NCBI GenBank assembly: GCA_900554405.1
Contig: USHI01000030.1
Coordinates: 1 to 12,458 of the forward strand
Reading direction: 5' to 3'
DNA length: 12,458 bases
Source of the DNA: an uncultured Eubacteriales bacterium
GTDB lineage: Bacteria > Bacillota > Clostridia > Oscillospirales > CAG-382
A program made the position numbers and the translations under genes. Shown one piece after another: positions 1 through 5,952 of this stretch. How positions within the stretch are numbered: position 1 is the first letter of the stretch; the number at the start of each line of letters is the position of its first letter. The notes under the pieces are model-generated. The model did not search any database and was not told the origin of the DNA. It saw only the letters and a program-made list of their open reading frames with translations.

Positions 1-42
1 CCTGCCTGCCGGCTTTTTCGTGCCGGGTGCGTTTCTGTTCAT
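1..42 (-). CDS. 5' end of an unidentified gene (14 codons visible)
   Basis: An ATG at 42-40 opens a frame that runs off the left edge of the window. It is preceded by a strong ribosome binding site (GGAGGG, plus-strand complement at 49-54) with 6 nt spacing, and by a near-consensus promoter. The visible N-terminus, MNRNAPGTKKPAGR, is basic and looks disordered, which is too little to assign a family. It lies downstream of the phage terminator and has its own promoter, so it belongs to a separate transcription unit. It may be a chromosomal gene or another gene of the same element. Confidence 0.7.
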   Translation of the reverse strand, partial: MNRNAPGTKKPAGR

Positions 43-64
43 CGGTATCCCTCCGTTCAATCGG

Positions 65-93
65 ATTATACCACAAAGCCGCGCCGAAATCAA
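65..93 (-). promoter_or_regulatory. Sigma-A-type promoter for the left-edge gene
   Basis: Read on the minus strand, a -35 box TTGATT (88-93) and a perfect -10 box TATAAT (65-70) are separated by exactly 17 bp (71-87). The ATG at 42 then lies about 22 nt downstream of the -10 box, giving a short leader that contains the GGAGGG ribosome binding site. The -35 begins 4-5 bp after the U-tract of the phage operon terminator, so transcription is stopped and restarted within a very short space. Confidence 0.85.
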
Positions 94-97
94 CCGC

Positions 98-138
98 AAA
101 AAAACGCCGTGCGGAGTTTTGCCTGCCCACGCACGGCG
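98..138 (-). terminator. Rho-independent terminator of the phage structural operon
   Basis: On the minus strand a perfect 9-bp stem (CGCCGTGCG, complement at 130-138, with CGCACGGCG, complement at 105-113) encloses a 16-nt loop. It is followed directly by seven T residues (98-104). It begins 7 bp after the stop codon of the last phage-like gene. There is no matching U-tract for the opposite strand, so it acts leftwards only. Confidence 0.85.
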
Positions 139-145
139 CACGCCG

Positions 146-475
146 CTATTTAGCGGTGTAAGAGCCGATTATTTCGTTTTTGAGCCGTCTGTTGCTTTCG
201 AGATATTCGCGGTATGCCTCCTCCGCCGCGGCGAGCTCACCTTCGTTTCCGCCGAAGCGCGAATGCCGTATCAGCGCAAACAGCAGCGCCGAAAGCTTTT
301 CCTCGCCTTCCAGACGCATTACCTCCAATTGAAGCCGTTCGTGCTGTTTTTTTTCGGCATCGCTTTTCGCACGCTTCAACAGAAACCCGAATATCGCCGC
401 AAATACCGTTCCGGATATCCCGGCAGAGGAAACTATAAGCGGTATTATCTCCGATACGGCTTCAAGCGTTACCAT
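146..475 (-). CDS. Small membrane-anchored coiled-coil protein, second lysis-module candidate
   Basis: This 109-residue protein has one predicted N-terminal membrane segment (about residues 10-33, hydrophobic and ending FLLKR). A highly charged helical region follows (about 36-65, rich in K, E and Q) and then a second helical stretch to the C-terminus. I do not recognise the family. The last place in the operon, after the holin, suggests a holin partner, an antiholin or a small lysis or anchoring protein, but this rests on context alone. The ATG at 475 lacks a clear Shine-Dalgarno sequence, and an in-frame stop lies shortly upstream, so no longer version starts nearby. The terminator follows within 10 bp. 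No endolysin follows it, which is unusual for a lysis module. Confidence 0.7.
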   Translation of the reverse strand: MVTLEAVSEIIPLIVSSAGISGTVFAAIFGFLLKRAKSDAEKKQHERLQLEVMRLEGEEKLSALLFALIRHSRFGGNEGELAAAEEAYREYLESNRRLKNEIIGSYTAK

Positions 476-522
476 TGCCCGTAGACAATATCATAAACGC
501 ACTTTTTATAATCGGCGAAAGC

Positions 523-535
523 CCTTATGATAAGG
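523..535. repeat. Short perfect palindrome after the holin stop codon
   Basis: CCTTAT-G-ATAAGG (6-bp arms, one central base) starts directly beside the holin stop codon, inside the 60-bp gap before the last gene of the operon. It could be a weak RNA hairpin or a protein-binding site. No T-run follows, so it is not a terminator. The rest of the gap shows no good promoter. Confidence 0.35.
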
Positions 536-868
536 TCAAGCATCCTTTTCATTGTCTGTGTCTTCCGAATCCTCCTTTTTTATCGTCGCCTGCTTTTTGA
601 TATTATTCACATAAACGCTTGCCGCCGCGCAGAGTATCCCCTGCGTGAACCCGGCAAATACCGCGGAAAGCGCCTCGCCGGCGCTTTGCGGCGTGTGGAT
701 TGCAAGCTTGTATATCACCGCAAGCACAATCCCCGCCGCACCCAGTATAAAAGGGATGGCGGAATCGTTAATGCGGCTTTTCTTGATAATGATGCCGAGA
801 ATATAAAGCACCGGTATCAGAATATAAAGCTCGTTGTCGATATATCCGTTGATGTCTATTGCCTTCAC
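536..868 (-). CDS. Phage holin, Hol44-like (holin superfamily V)
   Basis: This 110-residue protein has three predicted membrane segments (about residues 12-29, 37-55 and 66-88) and a charged C-terminal tail rich in K, E and D. The segments ELYILIPVLYILG, AIPFILGAAGIVL and FAGFTQGILCAAASVYVNNI follow the pattern I know for Hol44-type holins of Bacillota phages. Holins form timed lesions in the cytoplasmic membrane that let an endolysin reach the wall. No endolysin gene is seen next to it. The only canonical start is GTG at 868, 5 bp after the upstream gene's stop. Its purine-rich leader (TAAAGG) is unusually close, so translation may depend on coupling to the upstream gene. Membrane assignment is read from hydrophobicity by eye. 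Confidence 0.85.
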   Translation of the reverse strand: MKAIDINGYIDNELYILIPVLYILGIIIKKSRINDSAIPFILGAAGIVLAVIYKLAIHTPQSAGEALSAVFAGFTQGILCAAASVYVNNIKKQATIKKEDSEDTDNEKDA

Positions 869-873
869 CGCCT

Positions 874-2001
874 TTACAATAGTCTTGTGTCGGTGTAATC
901 GGGGCGGCGCGGGCCGGAGGATCTATACGTTTCCTTTTTCCCGCCGACGGGGTTGCTGTTGCGCACCGTTTCCAGGAAGCCGTTCACTGCATCGCCGCTT
1001 ATCGAAAGCGCCTCGCAGCATTCTCTGAATTCCGCCTCGTTCACGCACTGTGAATAGATATGCGCCAGCTGGCTTTTCAGTGCAGCCTCCTTTGCGCTGA
1101 TGCCGGCGGAGTATTCGTCATATCCGCCCTCGCTCATAAGCCGGTCGTAAATGCGTTCCAGCTCACTTTGATAATATGCGGGAGCATCGTGTATGATTAC
1201 CTCCCTGCGCTTGTCGGCAGTGCTCGTTTCGCCGTAACCGTAGCCGTTAAGCAAAAATCCCAGCTCCTTTATGTATTTGTCCGAAAGCCGATATTTGTTC
1301 TGCAGCTCCAAAAGATATTTGCTCACTCTGTAATGCGCCTCCGCGCCGTCTATGTGCTCCTTGCCGTCGGTAACGCTGGAAACTATCTGCTTTGCCAGCG
1401 CGGAGGGGCTTACGGAGGGCGTATAGCCGCCTTCCTCATCCTTGCCGCTTTCGGCACTTCTGCCGCCGGAAGTGCCTGCTTTTCCGCCGGAGCCTTTGTT
1501 TGCGGCGGCGATATAAGCGGCATTTGCCTTTGCTTCGCTTTCGGCACGCTTTATCTCCAGCTCCGCAATGCTCTTTTGCAGCGAATTGCGCTTTTCGCCG
1601 ATATCGTCCATGCTGTTGATATAATTCTTTTGAAGCTCGAAGCTGCGCTCGCCGTGCTCCGATTCGAGCTTATCCTTGCTGTCTGACAGCCTGCCCGAAA
1701 GGCCGCCGAGGCGCGTGTTCAGAAGCGCGCTTTCGTTCAGCCTTGCCTGTGCCGCCTCGCCCGAAAAGCCCAGCCCGCGGCTTGCCATAAGGTTCATTGT
1801 GTTGCGCTCCTCGCGGGCGGCATCTGCGGCGGCAGTCCGGCGGGCTTCGCCGTGATCCCTTTCGAGCGATTCAAGCCCCTTCCTGCGGCTTTCGTCCAGG
1901 CGCTTTGTTGCCTCGGAATAAAGACGTGTCAGGCGATCTTCGCGCTCGGAATAGCCTTCAAGAGCCTTGCGCAGCTCCTCAGTTGCGCTTTGATATGCCA
2001 T
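874..2001 (-). CDS. Candidate ejection / internal virion protein, coiled-coil rich
   Basis: This 375-residue protein begins with about 165 residues of charged, Ala/Glu/Arg/Lys-rich helical sequence typical of coiled coil. This part is interrupted around residues 70-100 by a Gly/Ala/Ser-rich stretch (MASRGLGFSGEAAQARLNES). A Gly/Ser linker follows (about 168-198), then a second, mixed helical domain with several Tyr and Leu residues (about 200-345), and a polar tail. In P22-type gene order, the position after the neck proteins is held by DNA ejection proteins, and long amphipathic helices fit such a role. No family signature was recognised, so the call rests on position and composition. The ATG at 2001 has AAAGGA 9 nt upstream and overlaps the preceding gene by 23 nt, which suggests translational coupling. 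A structural or anchoring role for an unseen receptor-binding protein is an alternative. Confidence 0.5.
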   Translation of the reverse strand: MAYQSATEELRKALEGYSEREDRLTRLYSEATKRLDESRRKGLESLERDHGEARRTAAADAAREERNTMNLMASRGLGFSGEAAQARLNESALLNTRLGGLSGRLSDSKDKLESEHGERSFELQKNYINSMDDIGEKRNSLQKSIAELEIKRAESEAKANAAYIAAANKGSGGKAGTSGGRSAESGKDEEGGYTPSVSPSALAKQIVSSVTDGKEHIDGAEAHYRVSKYLLELQNKYRLSDKYIKELGFLLNGYGYGETSTADKRREVIIHDAPAYYQSELERIYDRLMSEGGYDEYSAGISAKEAALKSQLAHIYSQCVNEAEFRECCEALSISGDAVNGFLETVRNSNPVGGKKETYRSSGPRRPDYTDTRLL

Positions 2002-3688
2002 TTCTGTAATTCCTTTCTCTGTTTCTTATCACGATACCCATTCCGTGGATATCGCAGTCTCCCGCGCCCGAAACGCTCATCCTGATCCCGAACGGGCCGA
2101 CACGCTTCAACATCGGCCTGCATTCCAGCCGAAAGCTCCGGTTTGTACCGGCGGGATAAGCGAATGTGACATTTTTTGCGCCGCTTCCGTCGCCGGGGGT
2201 AAAGGTAAGCTTTAACTTAACATCGCCCGAAATGCTCACATCCGTAAAAAAGCCGGTTATGTCCGCGCGCCCTTCGCTGCCGGGGGATATGTTTTTTGCC
2301 TCCCACACGCATTCGGGCACCGTTCCCGCGGCGGAGCCGTCGGCACTCATGATGTATATTGCGCCCTTGACGGAATACAAAAAATCGTTTCCGTAGGAGG
2401 TATAGCTGTCAAACCCCATTCCGGTATACCCGTACCAGGCGCCGTTGCCGTAATTGTAAACAAAGCAGTTCGTGCCGTCGGAAAACAACAGCTCGCGCAG
2501 GAACTGAACGTCCGCCATCGCAAAACCGTCGCTGCCTGCACTGCCGAAGTAATCGCCGAGCGGCGCCGAAAAGCAGACCGCGTTTTTTTCGTTTTCCACC
2601 GTTGTTGATTCCCACAGGTTCAGCCCGTCGCGGCATAATGTCACCGGGCGGTTGTCGATACTGCATCCGTTCGTGCGGAATATGCAGCCCTTGCTTCCGT
2701 TCAGGCTGAATACCGGGAAGGATGAAACGGTGTTTCCGAGCGCATCGGTTTTCAGCTCGCAATAGGAATAATAAGCGCTGTCCGGAGTGAAGATGAGCTG
2801 CCTGTCGTATTGCTGTACGATGCTCGTGATGCTCGAATTGCCGATAACGGTGTAATTGTTAACGGGGAAGTAGTCCACGCTCGGCACACCGCCGGCAAGC
2901 TCGGAATAAAACCTGTAATTCGGGTATTTATCGTTGCCCCAAAGGAATATTCGTCCGTCGGAATTGCCTCCGAACTGCATTGCAAACCTGCACCCGAATA
3001 TCCTTTCGCGGTCGGCGGCGTTTGTTGCGGTGCGGTAACGTATCTCCACGTTGTTCAGCCCCTTTGCGGGCGCCGACGTGAAATCCACCGCGTTTGCCGT
3101 TTCGTCATAGACCCACCCGTCGGTCAGCGCCGTTCCGTTTACCGTCACCGCGGTGACGGCTTCGACCCCGTCCTCGGTTATCCTGTATCTCTTTGCGCTC
3201 CCGTCGGCGCAGTATTGCTGCCGCCTTTCGCTTGTTATCAGGTTTATCTGCTCGAAGGGCGTTCCGGCGCCGTCCGGCGTGCAGGCGGTGAGTACACACG
3301 GAACATATCCGCTGACGGTGTCAAATGTCGTACCGTCATAGCTGTACATCCCGTTTTTGTTTATCGCATATATGCTCCCGTTGAAGTAAAACATCAGGTT
3401 TCCGCCGGTGCCGACCCACCCGATGCTGGAAAGAGTTCCGTCGTCGGCGATCTCTATAAGCCGGCTCGCGAATGCGACAATAGTGTGCACGCTGCCGCCG
3501 ATATAGCAGCGGATCATCCCGTCCACCGCCGAATTGAATTTGTAAAGCAGTCGGCTTTTCGGGCGCTTCACAAGCGTTCCGTCGGCGGAAACGCGGAAAT
3601 TCTTTATGTCAGTCGCGTATTCGAGCGAGCGCAGCAGCTTTTTGGATCTGTCCGCCCCGCGTGAACCTCTCGATTCGATAACCGTCAT
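1979..3688 (-). CDS. P22 gp10-like head-closure / tail nozzle protein (beta-rich)
   Basis: This 569-residue protein is rich in beta-strand-type repeats with many aromatic and Gly residues, such as YFNGSIYAINKNGMYSYDG and FVYNYGNGAWYGYTGMG, consistent with a beta-propeller. Near the N-terminus, IKNFRVSADGTLVKRP matches the signature (KN...dG.L.kRpG) that I associate with gp10-like neck proteins and related tail nozzle proteins of podoviruses. These plug the portal channel after packaging and carry the distal tail. P22 gp10 has about 470 residues, so this one is somewhat longer. I chose the ATG at 3688 because it overlaps the upstream stop as ATGA and has AGAGGTG 5 nt upstream. A longer in-frame ORF to 3844 would run through the adaptor gene and has no ribosome site. 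There is no signal peptide. Confidence 0.65.
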   Translation of the reverse strand: MTVIESRGSRGADRSKKLLRSLEYATDIKNFRVSADGTLVKRPKSRLLYKFNSAVDGMIRCYIGGSVHTIVAFASRLIEIADDGTLSSIGWVGTGGNLMFYFNGSIYAINKNGMYSYDGTTFDTVSGYVPCVLTACTPDGAGTPFEQINLITSERRQQYCADGSAKRYRITEDGVEAVTAVTVNGTALTDGWVYDETANAVDFTSAPAKGLNNVEIRYRTATNAADRERIFGCRFAMQFGGNSDGRIFLWGNDKYPNYRFYSELAGGVPSVDYFPVNNYTVIGNSSITSIVQQYDRQLIFTPDSAYYSYCELKTDALGNTVSSFPVFSLNGSKGCIFRTNGCSIDNRPVTLCRDGLNLWESTTVENEKNAVCFSAPLGDYFGSAGSDGFAMADVQFLRELLFSDGTNCFVYNYGNGAWYGYTGMGFDSYTSYGNDFLYSVKGAIYIMSADGSAAGTVPECVWEAKNISPGSEGRADITGFFTDVSISGDVKLKLTFTPGDGSGAKNVTFAYPAGTNRSFRLECRPMLKRVGPFGIRMSVSGAGDCDIHGMGIVIRNRERNYRNGISKRN

Positions 3689-4068
3689 CCGTACACCTCT
3701 GTTATCGGCATACATTTTGCGTTGCCGAACCGCAATGCCTCCGTGCGCGCAGCCGAATAATCCGCCGCCAGCTTCGCGGCAAGCGTGTCGTCTTCGCCGT
3801 CGGATAAAAGCTTTGCAAGCCCCTTCGGCAAAACGCTGCCGCACATTATGTCGGAAAAGGCGACGGTATCCGTCATGCTATTTATCTGCTTTACCTTCTG
3901 CTCGGTTTTGCTTATCCTGCAATCAAGCGCGGAATTTTCGGCAAGCAGAAGGTTTATCAGCGAAAGCGCACGCTCCTGCATATCCGCGGCATCCGCCGGT
4001 ATATTTCCGCTTGCCGTGCGCAGCCCGAGTATATCCAAAGCCGTCTGGAAAAGCTGATTTCCGGTCAT
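3685..4068 (-). CDS. P22 gp4-like head-tail adaptor (tail accessory factor)
   Basis: This 127-residue, mostly helical protein starts MTGNQLFQTALDILGLRTAS, has AADMQERALSLINLLLAENS around residues 27-46, and ends with the helical segment AKLAADYSAARTEALRFGNA. This helical layout resembles P22 gp4-type adaptors (about 166 residues), which bind under the portal ring after packaging. Its place between the capsid genes and the gp10-like gene supports the call. I chose the ATG at 4068 for its good AAGGAG site 7 nt upstream; the longer frame from 4125 has none and would translate the GC-rich hairpin. Its stop overlaps the next start (ATGA, 3685-3688). The family match is by pattern and context and is not certain. 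Confidence 0.65.
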   Translation of the reverse strand: MTGNQLFQTALDILGLRTASGNIPADAADMQERALSLINLLLAENSALDCRISKTEQKVKQINSMTDTVAFSDIMCGSVLPKGLAKLLSDGEDDTLAAKLAADYSAARTEALRFGNAKCMPITEVYG

Positions 4069-4102
4069 AGTAATTCTCCTTTCGCAAAAGAATGTGATGC
4101 CC

Positions 4103-4141
4103 GCGGCGGCGGGGGCGCCCGGCACCCCCGTAAACCGCCGC
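4103..4141 (-). other. Strong GC-rich stem-loop between decoration-like and adaptor genes
   Basis: The 82-bp gap between the decoration-like gene and the gp4-like gene contains a nested hairpin. An inner 9-bp stem (4110-4118 with 4122-4130, one G-U pair in the minus-strand RNA) has a 3-nt loop. It is extended by a 7-bp outer stem (4103-4109 with 4135-4141) across a 4-nt bulge. It starts 9 nt after the stop codon at 4151-4153. No T-run follows on either side, so it is not a classic terminator. An RNA-stabilising or partially terminating element that lowers expression of neck genes relative to capsid genes is a reasonable inference. Confidence 0.6.
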
Positions 4142-4150
4142 AGGGGCTTC

Positions 4151-4549
4151 TCAGTTGTTCTTCACCGGAACGTGCGCTGTTGCGGCAAGGTAAAGCCCGA
4201 AGGCTGTCAGCCCGTTCGTATCGGCGGTGGTGAGCTTTATGCAGAAGCTGCCGTCGGCGTTCATTACTTCGCCCGTGGTGAGCATATATACATTCAGCTC
4301 CTCCGCGTTTACGGGAAGTGTGTAGCCGCTCCCCGCGGGTGCAAGATCGCCGGGAAGTATCCCGAGCGTCACGCTTCCGTTCGAGTCCGTGCGGGAGGAA
4401 ATAATAAGCTGTATTGTGTCGCCGTGTTCGGGCATCTCGAACCTGAAAGTTGCTTCCTTGCCCGAATTGGTCACATGGTAAAGCGGTATTATCGGGCTCT
4501 GCTCGAAATAGCCGCGTACGGTGTATCCGTCAACCTTTGTTTCTGCCAT
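4151..4549 (-). CDS. Candidate capsid decoration / auxiliary head protein
   Basis: This 132-residue protein has no signal peptide or membrane segment. The sequence alternates polar and hydrophobic residues with many Thr, Val and Gly (for example TIQLIISSRTDSNGSVTLGI), suggesting a beta-rich fold. I do not recognise a family. It lies directly after the major capsid gene, with 22 bp between them, where many tailed phages keep a decoration or head-stabilising protein. It has a strong ribosome site (AAAGGAAG, 8 nt before ATG 4549), consistent with high expression. The role is inferred from place and composition. A small structural protein of the neck is an alternative. Confidence 0.5.
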   Translation of the reverse strand: MAETKVDGYTVRGYFEQSPIIPLYHVTNSGKEATFRFEMPEHGDTIQLIISSRTDSNGSVTLGILPGDLAPAGSGYTLPVNAEELNVYMLTTGEVMNADGSFCIKLTTADTNGLTAFGLYLAATAHVPVKNN

Positions 4550-4571
4550 TGTATGTACTTCCTTTCATTGT

Positions 4572-5396
4572 TCATATGCTGTTGCCGCCGTCGGTAACGG
4601 GGCAGCACACAAGCTCTTCGGGCTTGATAACCTTTGCGCCGAAAACAAGCCTGCCGCGGACAGCCTTGTCGAAGGAATCTTCAAGCCTGTCGATCACCTG
4701 TGTTTCGAGCACCTGCTCGGCGTAGGCTATCGCGGAATAGGAGCCTGCAAGCATCATGGTTTTGCCGTTTGCCGCCGCAAGCTGGTTGGAAACGAATATG
4801 TCGCACCCGAGCTCATCCGTAAATCCGACGGCACCCGTGCCGTTTACGCCGTTGTTGATCTGGAACTTGATCCCCGCGAGCATGAGCTTGGTCTTTACAA
4901 ACGGGGGAACGACAATCCAGGTTCTGCCGTCGGGAACGTTTGCCTCCTCCAGCTTCTGCTTCATCGTCGCGACGGTGTTCAGAACATTCGCCGGAGTTGC
5001 GGCGACCTCGTCAAGCGTGACACCCGCGTTGGTATAAAGCCCGAAAACATAGGTGTCGACCTGGTTTTTGAGCAGATAGCTTGCGCGCTTTGTCTGGCTG
5101 TCCTCCAGACCGACAGAGGATCTCAGCGCCTCTATATCCTTTATCTTGAAGGAAAATGCCTTGTCCTGGTCGATCAGAAGCTTTGTCGCGCTGTCGTTTA
5201 CGTCCTCGTAAGTGATACTGCCGTTGTAATCGTAAACGGTCGGATCGTTCAGCGAAACGAAGGTAACACTGTCGCCTCTGTTCTTGATATCGCCGACATA
5301 GCTCGTGTTGCACACCTTGTTGGCAAGAAGGTTGTCCTCGTTCGTGCGGAGTATCTCCGCCGAGATCACTTTTTCAATGCTGCTGTAATTTGCCAT
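4572..5396 (-). CDS. Major capsid protein (HK97-fold type)
   Basis: This 274-residue protein starts MANYSSIEKVISAEILRTNE and reads like major capsid proteins of Bacillota tailed phages. Early Asn/Lys-rich sequence leads to GDIKNRGDSVTFVSLNDPT, the strand after the N-terminal arm. A long helix follows (SQTKRASYLLKNQVDTYVFG). A central region, RTWIVVPPFVKTKL then ELGCDIFVSNQL, is followed by the C-terminal segment AYAEQVLETQVIDRLEDSFD, typical of the A and P domains. It forms the icosahedral shell around the scaffold. It has no protease partner and no obvious N-terminal delta domain, consistent with scaffold-assisted assembly of the P22 kind. ATG 5396 has GAAAGGCGG 5 nt upstream, 13 bp after the scaffold stop. 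Confidence 0.85.
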   Translation of the reverse strand: MANYSSIEKVISAEILRTNEDNLLANKVCNTSYVGDIKNRGDSVTFVSLNDPTVYDYNGSITYEDVNDSATKLLIDQDKAFSFKIKDIEALRSSVGLEDSQTKRASYLLKNQVDTYVFGLYTNAGVTLDEVAATPANVLNTVATMKQKLEEANVPDGRTWIVVPPFVKTKLMLAGIKFQINNGVNGTGAVGFTDELGCDIFVSNQLAAANGKTMMLAGSYSAIAYAEQVLETQVIDRLEDSFDKAVRGRLVFGAKVIKPEELVCCPVTDGGNSI

Positions 5397-5409
5397 TTTT
5401 TACCGCCTT

Positions 5410-5952
5410 TCAGTTGAATCGCCAGTTTTTCATGGCGTGTATGATGTTTTTGTAGTTCTTTCTGACGTCCTTGCCGCTCATGCGCTCGACCTGCTCCTTG
5501 GTGATCTCCTGCTCGGCGGCAGGGTCGCCGACCGCGGCGCTGGTTTCGCCGTTGCGGCGGTTCACGCCCGCGGCGTAATCGTCAAGCCTGCTCTGCCTTG
5601 CCGCATAAAGAGCATAGGCGTGCGAAAGCGTTGCTCCGTTTGCCACATCGTCCCATACCTCTTCGGGAATGTCGTCGGCGGAAACATCCGGGAATATCTC
5701 GCGAAAGCTCCTGATCTCGGCGCTGTTGGCGCTTTCGCGCTCCTTTTCGCGCCTGTCGCGCGCAAGCTGCTTTTTGCTCTCTCTTGCGGCGATCAGCTCC
5801 TGCGCAACCTCCTCGGGCAGCCCGTCAAGGCTTGCTTCCTTGCTGCCGAAGGTCTCCTCTACTCTGCGCATGAATTCATCGATCCGCAGTCCGGCCGCAT
5901 CGGCAAGATCATAAACGGTATCGAGTATCGTTTCATTGTTTATCCTTTGCAA
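5410..5952 (-). CDS. Capsid scaffolding protein, TTG start
   Basis: This acidic and strongly helical protein has about 180 residues, with a charged middle (RESKKQLARDRREKERES). It ends in a basic helical segment, EQVERMSGKDVRKNYKNIIH then AMKNWRFN, which fits the coat-binding C-terminus of scaffolding proteins in Bacillota phages. It sits between portal and capsid, the standard place. The start is decided by the ribosome site: AAAGGAG (complement 5961-5967) lies 8 nt before TTG 5952. This overlaps the portal gene by 20 nt. The upstream in-frame ATG at 5991 lacks such a site. An ATG overlapping the portal stop (5934-5936) is out of frame and hits a stop after about 25 codons. Scaffold proteins guide shell assembly and leave or are degraded before packaging. 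Confidence 0.75.
   Translation of the reverse strand: MQRINNETILDTVYDLADAAGLRIDEFMRRVEETFGSKEASLDGLPEEVAQELIAARESKKQLARDRREKERESANSAEIRSFREIFPDVSADDIPEEVWDDVANGATLSHAYALYAARQSRLDDYAAGVNRRNGETSAAVGDPAAEQEITKEQVERMSGKDVRKNYKNIIHAMKNWRFN

Noticed and set aside
13..20. CTTTTTCG also occurs near 9368-9375, considered as attachment-site repeats flanking the cassette
   Set aside because: An 8-bp low-complexity match is expected by chance, and neither copy lies in a tRNA or other usual integration target.
143..156. CCGCTA-TT-TAGCGG inverted repeat around the stop codon of the last phage-like gene
   Set aside because: The stem is only 6 bp with a 2-nt loop and no T-run; the real terminator lies just downstream at 98-138.
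476..535. Possible internal promoter (TTGACC and TATAAA-like boxes on the minus strand) before the last gene
   Set aside because: Spacing between the boxes is about 20-23 bp, too long for a sigma-A promoter.
1060..1686. Plus-strand open frame with hydrophobic product opposite the coiled-coil protein gene
   Set aside because: The apparent hydrophobicity is the mirror of charged helical codons. There is no ribosome site, and it lies fully inside a gene in a tightly packed operon.
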